Position numbers and translations under genes: made by a program. Below, piece by piece: positions 41,264 through 49,825 of a stretch of 64,000 nt of DNA. The DNA lies in the NCBI GenBank assembly GCA_963205105.1, contig CAUJJW010000327.1, positions 1 to 64,000 on the forward strand, read 5' to 3'. The DNA is from Verrucomicrobiota bacterium. Its GTDB lineage: Bacteria > Verrucomicrobiota > Verrucomicrobiia > Limisphaerales > CAIMTB01. Each line of letters begins with the position of its first letter. Within the stretch, counting starts at the first letter, position 1. The notes below the pieces were generated by a model. It worked only from the letters and a program-made list of their open reading frames with translations, ran no database searches and was not told where the DNA came from.

Positions 41264-43211
41264 CGTTCGTCTCTCCCTTCGCCGGCGCATTCGAAGCGCC
41301 AATGCAGTACAAGTTCCGGTCCGTGCGGATCAGGAAACGTCCACCGGCCACCGCCGGCGTGGCGTAGATGTCCTCGCCCATTTCAAACGCGGCGAGGGAT
41401 TCGAAGGCCCTGCCCGCCTTCACCACCATCACGTTCCCCGGTTGGCCAAACAGATACATCCGCTCGCCCACCACCAGCGGCGAGGCCTGGATTTCCAATT
41501 CAAATCCGTGGTCCCAGATCTTTTCACCCGTCCCGGCATCCCGGCAGATCAAATGCCCCTCGGTGTTGGCCGTGAACAGGAGATCGCCCACCACGGTCGG
41601 GCTTGGCACATCCGGAACCTCGTCGGTGAGCTTCCATTTCACCTGAGCGCTGGTGATGTCGCCCGTTCCCTCGGGAGCCAGCGCGGTCAGCGCATTCCCG
41701 GGGCTCGTCGCAAAGAGCCTGCCGCCTCCAAAGACCGGCGATGGCGCCAACTCGCCACCGAGGACATGCGCGCGCCAGATCTCTGCGCCGGTGGCCACAT
41801 CATGACCCATGAGCCAGGGATCGCCCGCGGTCACCACCTGTGCCTTGCCCCCGACCGTGATGACCAAGGGAGTCGTCCAACTGCCGCCTACCGGTCGTTT
41901 GGCGGTCCAAGCCATCTTGCCGGTCGCGGTGTCCAGCGCCAGCAACACGGATTTGCCGTCCTCGGCGGCACCTTGGTCGGCTTGGACGAGGAGACGGTCG
42001 TTCCAAACCACCAGCGAAGCAGCGTGCCCATAACCGTTCTCCTTGAAATCCAAACGCTGGTGCCAAACCAGGTTGCCCGCAAAATCCAACGCCCCCAGTT
42101 CACCCGTGGCGAACACGGCATACACCCGAACGCCATCGGTCGCCGGGGTGCTCGCCGCCTGCCCGCTCTGGTCCGGCGGATCGATCGCCGGTGCCGGAGC
42201 GTTGGTCGGAGTCACTGGCCGTGCCCACAAGGCCTCACCCGAATCCAGGTGGAACGCGAACACCCGTCGTTGCTCACGATTGCCGCCAGTCACGAATACC
42301 CGGTCGTTCCAAACCACCGGTGAGCTGTACCCCTTCAACGGAAGCGCTGCCTTCCACAGCACGCCGGTACCGGTTTTGGCGTCCCAGAGGAGTGGAACAT
42401 CGGACGCAGCCACCCGCCCGCTGCCATCCGCACCCCGGAATCGGGGCCAGTTCCTGGCCTGTTCATCCAGAGTCGGCCCCGCCGAGACCGCCAGCACTCC
42501 GGTGACCACCCCCGACCCCACCGATTCCGGATGAGCCAAGGCCGCCACCGCCGTCTCGGGCAACCGTGGAAGACGCACCTTCCAGAACAACCCCATGCCG
42601 AGCATGGCCAGCACCCACACGCCCGTGATGCTGAACAAGGTCAGTCCGGCCCGCCGCGTCGTCATGTGACGGTCCGGCGCCGCCCAGACCACCGGCAAGC
42701 CATCCGAACCTGTGGATTTCGGCCGTGGATCGCTCAGCACGGACTCGCCCGCGGCCGTCGACGGCATCCGTCCAGTGCCTCCCCTGGCTGACCTGCCGGA
42801 CTCGCTCACCATGCGGGCGAGCATCACCAGCACGGCTCCACTGCCGAGCAACAGCCAGGCACCCATGCGATCCCGCTCCAGTCGGCGGAAGTAAAGCCGG
42901 CGAAGATCCTGGTCCAATTGTCGAACCGCGCCCTTCAGCGACTCATTCTTCGGGTCGGACAACAGGCTTGCCCGCGCCTTCGCCAGCTCTGGCGAGCGCC
43001 AGGGTTCTTCACGTGATTCGCGCAACTGCCCCGTCACCATCACCGCCGCCACGAGCAATAAAAATGCAGCGACCACATAGAGAGCCCGGGATCCCACGAT
43101 CGAACCCATCCCATTCCCATTTCCCCCAACCGACTTCCATGGCCACGTCGGACCGCCCGCCAACGGTGGCACTGCCGCCGGACCCGATGGTTTGGGGGCG
43201 TCCTCACTCAC
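41253..43211 (-). CDS. Membrane-anchored PQQ-like beta-propeller protein
   Basis: A GTG start at 43211 is chosen. GGGAGGC precedes it, it overlaps the polyferredoxin stop by 4 bp (GTGA), and the longer open frame upstream is only the antisense-register translation of that gene. The result is 652 residues. The N terminus has membrane helices (ALYVVAAFLLLVAAVMVTG; MGAWLLLGSGAVLVMLARM; LTLFSITGVWVLAMLGMGLF), then RNWPRFRGADGSGRVA and repeated tryptophan-docking blades such as GEALWARPV, GNLVWHQRL, GKMAWTAKR, GAEIWRAHV and GEKIWDHGF. This is the PQQ-dehydrogenase-like propeller without an obvious catalytic site, comparable to BamB-like or quinohaemoprotein-like folds. Its operon position suggests a periplasmic electron-transfer or assembly role. 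Confidence 0.8.
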   Translation of the reverse strand: MSEDAPKPSGPAAVPPLAGGPTWPWKSVGGNGNGMGSIVGSRALYVVAAFLLLVAAVMVTGQLRESREEPWRSPELAKARASLLSDPKNESLKGAVRQLDQDLRRLYFRRLERDRMGAWLLLGSGAVLVMLARMVSESGRSARGGTGRMPSTAAGESVLSDPRPKSTGSDGLPVVWAAPDRHMTTRRAGLTLFSITGVWVLAMLGMGLFWKVRLPRLPETAVAALAHPESVGSGVVTGVLAVSAGPTLDEQARNWPRFRGADGSGRVAASDVPLLWDAKTGTGVLWKAALPLKGYSSPVVWNDRVFVTGGNREQRRVFAFHLDSGEALWARPVTPTNAPAPAIDPPDQSGQAASTPATDGVRVYAVFATGELGALDFAGNLVWHQRLDFKENGYGHAASLVVWNDRLLVQADQGAAEDGKSVLLALDTATGKMAWTAKRPVGGSWTTPLVITVGGKAQVVTAGDPWLMGHDVATGAEIWRAHVLGGELAPSPVFGGGRLFATSPGNALTALAPEGTGDITSAQVKWKLTDEVPDVPSPTVVGDLLFTANTEGHLICRDAGTGEKIWDHGFELEIQASPLVVGERMYLFGQPGNVMVVKAGRAFESLAAFEMGEDIYATPAVAGGRFLIRTDRNLYCIGASNAPAKGETNDVR

Positions 43212-44653
43212 GGATTGCCTCCCGTCGCGCCTGGCCCACAGCCGCAGCCGCCCGATTTCGCCGACGGCACGGGATGAACCGCCGCGATCGCGGGATGGGT
43301 CGTCACCGCGTCCGGCGCCGGCGACCAACCCAACCGAATCCGTTCCTGGGGGCAGCTCGAGAAGCAGCGTGCGCACGCGAAACAAGCCGTTCGATCCGGT
43401 TGGTATTCGTCGCGCCGACGCACCATGCCGAGGCTGATCCATTTCATGGCCACCACCAGGCCGCACCAAACGCCAAACCAGAGACCCCCCATTCGGAATT
43501 TGCCCCTGAGTTCCTCGGCACGGGGCAGCAGGTCCTTGGATTGGCGCTCCGCCCGATCCAAAGCCAGCCGCTCGGGAAGCGTCGGCGTCGCCGGCACCCC
43601 ACGGGCCAACGAATCCCCGTAGTCTTCGACCAACGCCACCGTCGGGTGCAACCGCGCCGCCGCGCCGCCAAACACCCAACCCACCCCAGCACCCGCCAGC
43701 ACCAGGAACGGCAGTGCCGCCAGCGCCACCAGGATACCGCGGCGCGCCATCGAAACTTCCTTGGGCCGCATCAGTCCGGGATCGGGCTCCCGGATGATTC
43801 CGAACGGGCACGAACTCGGGCAGAGCCGGCATTGGGTGCACACATCCGGAGTGACGCGCACCCGCCAGCGCGAAAGGGCGGAGGCGACTTTCAGCAGCGC
43901 CCCGTAGGGACAGAGAAATCGGCAATAAGGCCGGCCCACAAACAGGCTCAGCACCAGAAACGCACCGCCGGTCAGCAGCATGCCCAGACTGCCGCTCAGC
44001 CGGAAAATCGGCACGAAAGGATCAAAGCGGCAGATCAGAAACGCCGCGCCGGTGGCGGCAAAGGTGACTCCGGCGCCAAGGTAGATGAAGGGCAGCACGC
44101 CCAGGCCGCTCTCGAGCCACCGGGGAACCTTCACCGGCCGCACCAGCAACAAGTCCTGCAAGGCACCATGCGGACAGACCGCCGCACAGAACGTGCGTCC
44201 CGCAAACAACGCCACCAGCAGCGGCGCCGCAAAAAACACTCCCACGCCCACCGGCAGGGCGTAGCCCGTTCCAAAAACCGTCAGGGCCACGTTCTGCACC
44301 GAACCGATCGCGCACACGCAACCTTCCCGATAGAACCCGAAGTACAGCAGCGAAAAGCCCGACAACCAGGCCAGACCGGTCCGGGAACGTTTCGCGTACA
44401 CCAGCGCGGTCGCCGTCCCCAAAGTCGCCAGCAACACCGCGATATCGAACCACTCCATGCCCTGCGATCGGGCGGAGGGATACTGGGTCGCCGGCATCGA
44501 GTAGCCGCTTTCAAAGTCCGGCGGCGGAAACCGCAACTCCGCAGCCTCGCCCAGCGCCAGAAAGCCGATCCCCGATCCGAGACACACCAGCGCCACCCAC
44601 GCCAGCCATCGAACCCCCCGCCACCTCGCTCGATGTTCGTTCACCCATCGCAT
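43208..44653 (-). CDS. NapH/NosR-like membrane polyferredoxin
   Basis: This is a 481-residue inner-membrane protein with about eight helices. Paired cysteine motifs sit between helices, FCAAVCPHGALQDLL and YCRFLCPYGALLKV, the 'CxxxCP' type of NapH/NosR/RdxA. Two cytoplasm-facing ferredoxin motifs follow, CTQCRLCPSSCPFG and CFACARCFSSCPQERI. An extra cysteine pair lies in REGCVCAIGSVQNVAL, and the C terminus is Gly/Cys-rich (GGCGCGPG). Such proteins pass electrons between the quinone pool or cytoplasmic donors and periplasmic reductases. It sits 3 bp after the exported ferredoxin gene and overlaps the PQQ-like gene start. Confidence 0.88.
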   Translation of the reverse strand: MRWVNEHRARWRGVRWLAWVALVCLGSGIGFLALGEAAELRFPPPDFESGYSMPATQYPSARSQGMEWFDIAVLLATLGTATALVYAKRSRTGLAWLSGFSLLYFGFYREGCVCAIGSVQNVALTVFGTGYALPVGVGVFFAAPLLVALFAGRTFCAAVCPHGALQDLLLVRPVKVPRWLESGLGVLPFIYLGAGVTFAATGAAFLICRFDPFVPIFRLSGSLGMLLTGGAFLVLSLFVGRPYCRFLCPYGALLKVASALSRWRVRVTPDVCTQCRLCPSSCPFGIIREPDPGLMRPKEVSMARRGILVALAALPFLVLAGAGVGWVFGGAAARLHPTVALVEDYGDSLARGVPATPTLPERLALDRAERQSKDLLPRAEELRGKFRMGGLWFGVWCGLVVAMKWISLGMVRRRDEYQPDRTACFACARCFSSCPQERIRLGWSPAPDAVTTHPAIAAVHPVPSAKSGGCGCGPGATGGNP

Positions 44654-44656
44654 GGT

Positions 44657-45223
44657 TCAGGTCGTGAACTGATAGTAGGGCTTCTCCACCGGTGCCCGAT
44701 AAAAGGCATCGCCCGGACACGACCGCGCGATCGCGCATTCGTTGCAATTCAGGCACCGGTCGTGACGCACCTGAAGATGGAACGAGCCGTTCCCGAACAG
44801 CTTGCAGCCTTCGATGCACTTGGCGCACCCGATGCACAGGTCTTCGTCGATCTTGTACTCGAAGTACGGGTCCTCGATGAACTTCCGCAGAATCGCCGAG
44901 GTCGGGCACAGCTGATTCTCCGCGCCTGTGTCCAACCCGATCGGTTGCGGCTCGAAATACCCGGTGCAGAGGTCGCAGTACCCGCAGATCGGGAACCAGT
45001 TCACGCACTTCACCGCCGACTGCTCGAGCACGCATTCGGTCGCGCATCGACTGCAGGACAGGCATTTTCGGGGGTCGATCTGCCAGACGGTGTCGGCCGC
45101 CGCACCCCGGTGGGACAACGCCCCCACCGCCACCCCAGCCCCGGTCAATCCGGCCACGCGAAGCCCATTCCGTACAAACTCCCGGCGGCTGGTTCGATCG
45201 TCGTTGGAAGGTCCTGGAAGCAT
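44657..45223 (-). CDS. Tat-exported four-cluster ferredoxin (NapG/DmsB-like)
   Basis: The 188-residue protein starts with a twin-arginine signal (TSRREFVRNGLRVAGLTGAG). The mature part has cysteine motifs for several [4Fe-4S] clusters: CLSCSRCATEC, CGYCDLC, CIGCAKCIEGC and CLNCNECAIARSC, plus single cysteines such as LCPTSAI. This is the pattern of exported electron-transfer subunits that partner with polyferredoxins like the one encoded 3 bp downstream. It lies 3 bp after the NHL protein gene. The redox partner enzyme is not apparent. Confidence 0.87.
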   Translation of the reverse strand: MLPGPSNDDRTSRREFVRNGLRVAGLTGAGVAVGALSHRGAAADTVWQIDPRKCLSCSRCATECVLEQSAVKCVNWFPICGYCDLCTGYFEPQPIGLDTGAENQLCPTSAILRKFIEDPYFEYKIDEDLCIGCAKCIEGCKLFGNGSFHLQVRHDRCLNCNECAIARSCPGDAFYRAPVEKPYYQFTT

Positions 45224-45226
45224 GGG

Positions 45227-46276
45227 TTACGCCGCGACCGCCGCGACTCCTTTCGGCTGAAAGATCTGGATCGTGGACCCCACGAGATCGAGCACCGCCA
45301 CCCGCCCATCCGCACCCACCGCCACGTCCAACCCTTCCAGCGCCGTGTCGGGCTTTCCCCGACTCCGCTCATCCGAGCCCACCGGGGCGAATTGATTCGG
45401 TCCGGCCACCACTGTCTCCAACCCGCCCGCCGCCCCGTACACTTTCACGCGTGGCAACCCCTTCTCCGCCGTCACCACCCGGCCATCCCCCAGCAAGCTC
45501 ACCGCGATCGGATTGCAGCAGCCGCAGAAGGCGTCCAAGGCCACACCCGCACGGCCCCAGGCCAGTTCCAAGGCTCCATCCACGGTGTACACTTCCACCC
45601 GATGCCGCCCCGGGTTGGTCACCCGCAACAAGCCGTCGCCACCCAGTTCCACATCCAGAAACGGACTCGGGAGCACCAACCCGGGAATATTCCGTTCCGG
45701 GTTCTTTTCACCGATTCGCAGCTGGATCCGCCCTTCCAGATCGCAGCGGTACACCACCCGGTTTCCCGAGTCGGCCACGAAGAGCATGTCTTTGCCCACC
45801 GCCAGTCCGGTCAGGAAGGGCTTTCCGCTCACCGCCGGCCAGCGCGCCAACCGCTGCCCCTGGCGATCATAAACCTCCACCCGATCCCGCAGGCCCACGA
45901 AGAGCCTTCCATCCGGAGCCAGGGCCAGACACCGCACCACGTCCCCGATCGCCACTTCCGCCACCTTCGCCCCGCCCAGGTCATACGCCAGAAGGCTTCT
46001 CCCCGCCGTCACCCAGAGTTCGCGCGGAGTCGTCCACACCAACCGACGCACTCCGGAGGCTGCCACGGCGAACCCGGCAACCCGTTCGTAGCCGATCAGC
46101 GCCGGATCCACCTGCCTCAACCGGTCCACATCGTAGCGCCAGGGGTTCTCATCGACCGCCGCCGCGGCCGCGGCAGTTTGTGGGGCTGCCCAGGTCGTCG
46201 GCCCCGTGGCCACAGCGACCGCGGTCCCTCCCAAAAACTGTCGTCGCGTCCAACGGCCGCCTGTTTCGGAGTTCAT
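45227..46276 (-). CDS. Tat-exported NHL-repeat beta-propeller protein
   Basis: The ATG at 46276 is chosen because it overlaps the previous stop (ATGA) and begins a twin-arginine signal (GRWTRRQFLGGTAVAVATG), giving 349 residues. The mature protein has NHL-type blades: VRCLALAPDGRLFVGLRDRV, GLAVGKDMLFVADSGNRVVY, FLDVELGGDGLLRVTNPGRH and GLDVAVGADGRVAVLDLVGS. It also has a cysteine-rich turn, DAFCGCCNP, that could bind metal. It is probably periplasmic. It may scaffold the neighbouring ferredoxin or bind a cofactor; no catalytic function is evident. Confidence 0.82.
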   Translation of the reverse strand: MNSETGGRWTRRQFLGGTAVAVATGPTTWAAPQTAAAAAAVDENPWRYDVDRLRQVDPALIGYERVAGFAVAASGVRRLVWTTPRELWVTAGRSLLAYDLGGAKVAEVAIGDVVRCLALAPDGRLFVGLRDRVEVYDRQGQRLARWPAVSGKPFLTGLAVGKDMLFVADSGNRVVYRCDLEGRIQLRIGEKNPERNIPGLVLPSPFLDVELGGDGLLRVTNPGRHRVEVYTVDGALELAWGRAGVALDAFCGCCNPIAVSLLGDGRVVTAEKGLPRVKVYGAAGGLETVVAGPNQFAPVGSDERSRGKPDTALEGLDVAVGADGRVAVLDLVGSTIQIFQPKGVAAVAA

Positions 46277-46530
46277 GCGTCCACCGCTCCTTCCTGCGTG
46301 GTGCGCCGCCGCCAATCCGCCGCCTTCGGCAAACCGCACCCTTCTTCCAACACCGGGCACGCACCACACGGGGAAACCTTCTGACAATTCGCGTCGGCAC
46401 CACGACGCACGCCCCAAATCGTGCCGCCCACCAACACCCCGGCTGCCGCCCACCGGGCGCCCGCGGTCAGAAACTCGCGGCGCCTTGGGTCAATCCTGGA
46501 CCGGTCATCCGTCATATATTCACCTGCCAC
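46273..46530 (-). CDS. Small Tat-exported cysteine-rich protein
   Basis: This 85-residue protein (MAGEYMTDDR..., with an alternative internal start five codons on) has a Tat motif DPRRREFLTAGARWAAAGVL, then a short mature part with NCQKVSPCGACPVLEEGCGL. Four to five cysteines in 20 residues could hold an Fe-S cluster or other metal; no CxxCH haem motif is present. It overlaps the NHL gene by 4 bp and is the first tightly linked gene of the redox operon. I do not recognise a family. Confidence 0.7.
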   Translation of the reverse strand: MAGEYMTDDRSRIDPRRREFLTAGARWAAAGVLVGGTIWGVRRGADANCQKVSPCGACPVLEEGCGLPKAADWRRRTTQEGAVDA

Positions 46531-46678
46531 CCCGTCCCGTTCTGCGGTTCCCCGGAGTCTCCGGTGGCTCCAAAACTCGGGTCATTCGATCTCGCAGCGT
46601 CACCTGAAGCGTTCCTGATGATCCCTCGTGTCTGCTAAGCCTATTTGGTCAAAGGCTGACCGTTTCTTGGTCTTTGGC

Positions 46679-48094
46679 TCAGCGGGCCAGGTCCAGGCAG
46701 ATCATCCGGGTCATGTCCCGGGCCAACAAACGGCCACCTGCCAACGCCAGTGGCGCCCACACTTCGTGCCCTTCGATCACTTGCGCCCCGGCCACCGGCC
46801 GATACGCCGCCGACGTCGCCTCGATCGCCGCCAACCGGCCCGTATCGCTCAACGCCAGAATCAGTCCGTCCGCCATCAGAAGCGGCCCCAGCCCAAACGA
46901 CGCTTCCGGACCGCTGGCCCAGACGACTTTTCCATCCAATCCAAGGCAGACGAACTGGCCGTCCGCCCGGATGCCGAACAGGTGGTTGTCGTGAAAGATC
47001 GGCGAGTGCTGGGTCGCCCCGAACACGTTCGCCTTCACGCGCCAGAGCGGCGATGCCTCCAGGGCCCCGTCCTTCATGGCAAATTGCAGCATCAGGCTTC
47101 CCGCATTGTAACCGCCGGTGAGAAACACCCGGCCTTCGCCCGCCACCACCGGGGTGGGCACGGTGGCGATGTTGATCTTCCAGTCCGCCGTTTCCCAGGC
47201 GATCGAGCCATCCCGCGCATTCACCGCCACCACCCCGCCGCTCGCGGGATAGAGGTACCAACGCCCCCCGTTCCATTCCATCAACACCACCGAGGCGTGG
47301 GTCATTTTCCAGCCATTCGGATTCGGGGTCTTCCAAAGCACCTTGCCCGTCGCCAGTTCCACCCCGATGAGCAGCGCCTCCGGGCCGCCCGGCGCCAGAA
47401 CCACCACCGTTCCATCCACCAGCGGGCATTGCCCGGTGTACCAGGGCGGGATCGTCGCCCCAAAATCACGGACCAAATCCAACCCCCACCCGAAGGCACC
47501 CGTCATCGCGTCCACCATCACCACATGACATTTCGGCCCCATCGCCACCACCTTGCCACCCGTCACCGCCGGAACCGTCCGGGTCAGACCATGGTTGCGT
47601 TTCACCGACACCGGATAGGAGTACCGCCAGATCTCCGCCCCATCGCCCATCGAGAGACATCGCAGCGCGTCCCGTTGCTTCTCGCGATCGTAGTCCATCA
47701 GGTACAGACGCCCATGATCGATCACCGGCCCCGCGTAGCCTTCACCCACTTCCACCGACCACAACGATCGCGGACCGGTCGCCGGCCAGGTGCGAGCCAG
47801 GGGTTGGCTCTCCCGACTGATCCCGTCCGATTGCGCTCCCCGGAATCGCGGCCAGGAACCAGCGAGGTTCGAAGGTTTTCCCGCCCCCACCACCAGGGTG
47901 CCTCGCGCAAACACATCCTGGGTGTCGCCCGCCGCTGAATCGCCAGCGGGTCGATCCTTGCCCGGAACCCGCAGGTCAACCGGCGCTCGAACCGGCGCCA
48001 GCAGCCAAACCGCCAGCACTCCGGCCAACACCACCGCCATCACCCACGGAGTCGCGGCCGGCAGGGACCTGGGTTGGGGCATTGTTCCAGCCAT
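46679..48094 (-). CDS. PQQ-like beta-propeller protein, membrane-anchored
   Basis: The start at 48094 (MAGTMPQPRSLPAATPW) is favoured by an AGGGTGG upstream and by a membrane anchor at residues ~18-35 (VMAVVLAGVLAVWLLAPV). In-frame starts at 48169 and 48082 are alternatives. The ~435-residue periplasmic part begins with GSWPRFRGAQSDGISRESQP and shows propeller blades such as GPRSLWSVEVGEGYAGPVID, GAEIWRYSYPV, GKVLWKTPNPNGW and GSIAWETADWK. It resembles the other PQQ-like protein of this operon. Its stop is 148 bp upstream of the small Tat protein gene, so it may be the first gene of the redox operon. It is divergent from phoD. Confidence 0.8.
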   Translation of the reverse strand: MAGTMPQPRSLPAATPWVMAVVLAGVLAVWLLAPVRAPVDLRVPGKDRPAGDSAAGDTQDVFARGTLVVGAGKPSNLAGSWPRFRGAQSDGISRESQPLARTWPATGPRSLWSVEVGEGYAGPVIDHGRLYLMDYDREKQRDALRCLSMGDGAEIWRYSYPVSVKRNHGLTRTVPAVTGGKVVAMGPKCHVVMVDAMTGAFGWGLDLVRDFGATIPPWYTGQCPLVDGTVVVLAPGGPEALLIGVELATGKVLWKTPNPNGWKMTHASVVLMEWNGGRWYLYPASGGVVAVNARDGSIAWETADWKINIATVPTPVVAGEGRVFLTGGYNAGSLMLQFAMKDGALEASPLWRVKANVFGATQHSPIFHDNHLFGIRADGQFVCLGLDGKVVWASGPEASFGLGPLLMADGLILALSDTGRLAAIEATSAAYRPVAGAQVIEGHEVWAPLALAGGRLLARDMTRMICLDLAR

Positions 48095-48224
48095 CGTGCC
48101 ACCACCCTGCCGGTCGCCCCGCTCCAACCGCTCACCCGATTCGGTCAAAAACTCAACGTTCCTTGGCATCGGCCCAGGCCTTGCCCGGCATCCCCGCCTG
48201 CTCTTAACTGACGTCGCCATCCCT

Positions 48225-49793
48225 ATGCCCCTCTCCCGCCGCAGGTTCACCCGCCAATTGCTCGCCGCCAGCGCCGCCGCCCTGACCGCGCCCTCCCTCC
48301 CCCTTCGCGCCCAGGCCCAGACCCCATCCCCGGCCATCCTCACCGGCGACCGTCCCACCCTCCCCGACGGGGTCGCCAGCGGCGATGTCACCTCCGATTC
48401 CGCCATCGTCTGGAGCCGCACGGATCGACCCGCCCGTATGGTGGTCGAATGGTCGAATTCTGACCGGTTCACCGAAGTCCGGCGCGTTGTGGGCCCGGTC
48501 GCCGGCCCGGAAACCGATTTCGCCACCAAACTGCGCCTGCGCGGACTCCCTCCCGGTCAGCGCATCTTCTACCGCGTCGCCTACGAAGGCCCCGGCGGCC
48601 CCGGAGATGCCGGTCCGTCCACCCCGGGTGAATTGGTCACCGCCGACCGCGATCCGCGGGATGTCTTCTTCGCCTGGAGCGGTGACACCTGTGGTCAGGG
48701 GTATGGCATCGACGAGCGCCACGGCGGATTGCTCACCTACGACTCCATCCGGCGACTGCGCCCCGATTTTTTTGTTCACTCCGGCGACCTGATCTATGCC
48801 GACAACCCGATCCTGCCCGAACTCAAACTGGCCGACGGCACGGTCTGGCGAAATCGCGTCACCGAGGGGAAGAGCAAGGTCGCCGAGACGCTGGCCGAAT
48901 TCCGGGCCAACTACCGCTACAACTTCCTGGATGCCCATGTCCGCGCGTTCCAGGCGACCGTGCCCGTCTTCGCCCAATGGGACGACCACGAGGTCCGGAA
49001 CAACTGGTATCCCGGCCAGAAGCTCGACGAGGACGACCGTTACACGGTGAAGGATGTGGACCTGCTGGCCACCCGCGCGCGGCAGGCCTTTTTCGAAAAC
49101 AATCCGGTCACCCCGTCGCGCGATTCCCAAATTTACCGGCAGGTCTCCCGCGGACCACTCTGCGACCTGTTCTTCCTCGACCTGCGGTCCTACCGCGCCG
49201 CCAATTCCACGAACCGCCAGGCCCAATCCGGGCCGGACACCCGCTTTCTCGGCGAACGCCAGCTTGGCTGGTTCGAATCCGCGCTTCGCCGAAGCAAGGC
49301 CCGTTGGAAGGTGGTGTGTTCGGACATGCCGCTGGGGCTCGCCATCGGCGACTCCGGCGGACGTTGGGAGGCAAGTTCCAACGGCGACGACGGACCGCCC
49401 CTTGGTCGTGAGCTGGAAATCGCCCGCTTGCTTCGTTCGCTCCGGGATCACCGCGTCCAGAACGTCCTCTGGCTGACCGCCGACGTTCACTACGCCGCCG
49501 CCCACTATTACGATCCCGCCGTCGCCGCCTTCACGGAGTTTCTACCCTTCTGGGAATTCGTCAGCGGCCCGCTGCACGCCGGCAGCTTTGGCCCAGCCGC
49601 GTTCGATCGAACCTTCGGACCAAACGCCTTTTGGCGATCGCGCCCCACGGGCGCTCCTCAAAACGCGCCGCCCTCGGCCAACGAACAGTTCTTCGGCACC
49701 GTCCGCATCCAGGCGCGCACCGGCGTGGCGAGCATCGATCAATACAACCGCATCGGCCAGAAAGTGTGGGGCATCGAACTCCCGCCAGCGTAG
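48225..49793 (+). CDS. phoD: Alkaline phosphatase D family protein
   Basis: The ATG at 48225 is chosen because it opens with a Tat signal (MPLSRRRFTRQLLAASAAAL); the long upstream open frame lacks any similarity. The 522-residue product has the PhoD N-terminal domain (GVASGDVTSDSAIVWSRTDR). The metallophosphatase core follows: FAWSGDTCGQGYGID, DFFVHSGDLIYADNP, VFAQWDDHEVRNNWYPG, VVCSDMPLGL and WLTADVHYAAAHYYDP. All metal-ligand blocks are present. PhoD enzymes are exported Ca/Fe-dependent phosphomono- and diesterases used for phosphate acquisition. The next gene starts 32 bp downstream. Confidence 0.9.
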   Translation: MPLSRRRFTRQLLAASAAALTAPSLPLRAQAQTPSPAILTGDRPTLPDGVASGDVTSDSAIVWSRTDRPARMVVEWSNSDRFTEVRRVVGPVAGPETDFATKLRLRGLPPGQRIFYRVAYEGPGGPGDAGPSTPGELVTADRDPRDVFFAWSGDTCGQGYGIDERHGGLLTYDSIRRLRPDFFVHSGDLIYADNPILPELKLADGTVWRNRVTEGKSKVAETLAEFRANYRYNFLDAHVRAFQATVPVFAQWDDHEVRNNWYPGQKLDEDDRYTVKDVDLLATRARQAFFENNPVTPSRDSQIYRQVSRGPLCDLFFLDLRSYRAANSTNRQAQSGPDTRFLGERQLGWFESALRRSKARWKVVCSDMPLGLAIGDSGGRWEASSNGDDGPPLGRELEIARLLRSLRDHRVQNVLWLTADVHYAAAHYYDPAVAAFTEFLPFWEFVSGPLHAGSFGPAAFDRTFGPNAFWRSRPTGAPQNAPPSANEQFFGTVRIQARTGVASIDQYNRIGQKVWGIELPPA

Positions 49794-49825
49794 TCGTCGC
49801 TCCTCAGCCCCATCCACGCACCCCC

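Noticed and set aside
43212-43925. N-terminal extension of the PQQ-like protein in the same frame
   Set aside because: It overlaps the polyferredoxin gene in another frame and is Gly/Arg-rich noise; a GTG with a good ribosome site at 43211 is the better start.
42725-46384. 1219-codon plus-strand open frame
   Set aside because: Arg/His/Pro-rich shadow opposite the redox operon; no family motif, while the minus strand has continuous Fe-S and propeller genes.
47790-48224. 145-codon in-frame extension upstream of phoD
   Set aside because: Would bury the Tat signal inside the protein and runs antisense to the PQQ-like gene.
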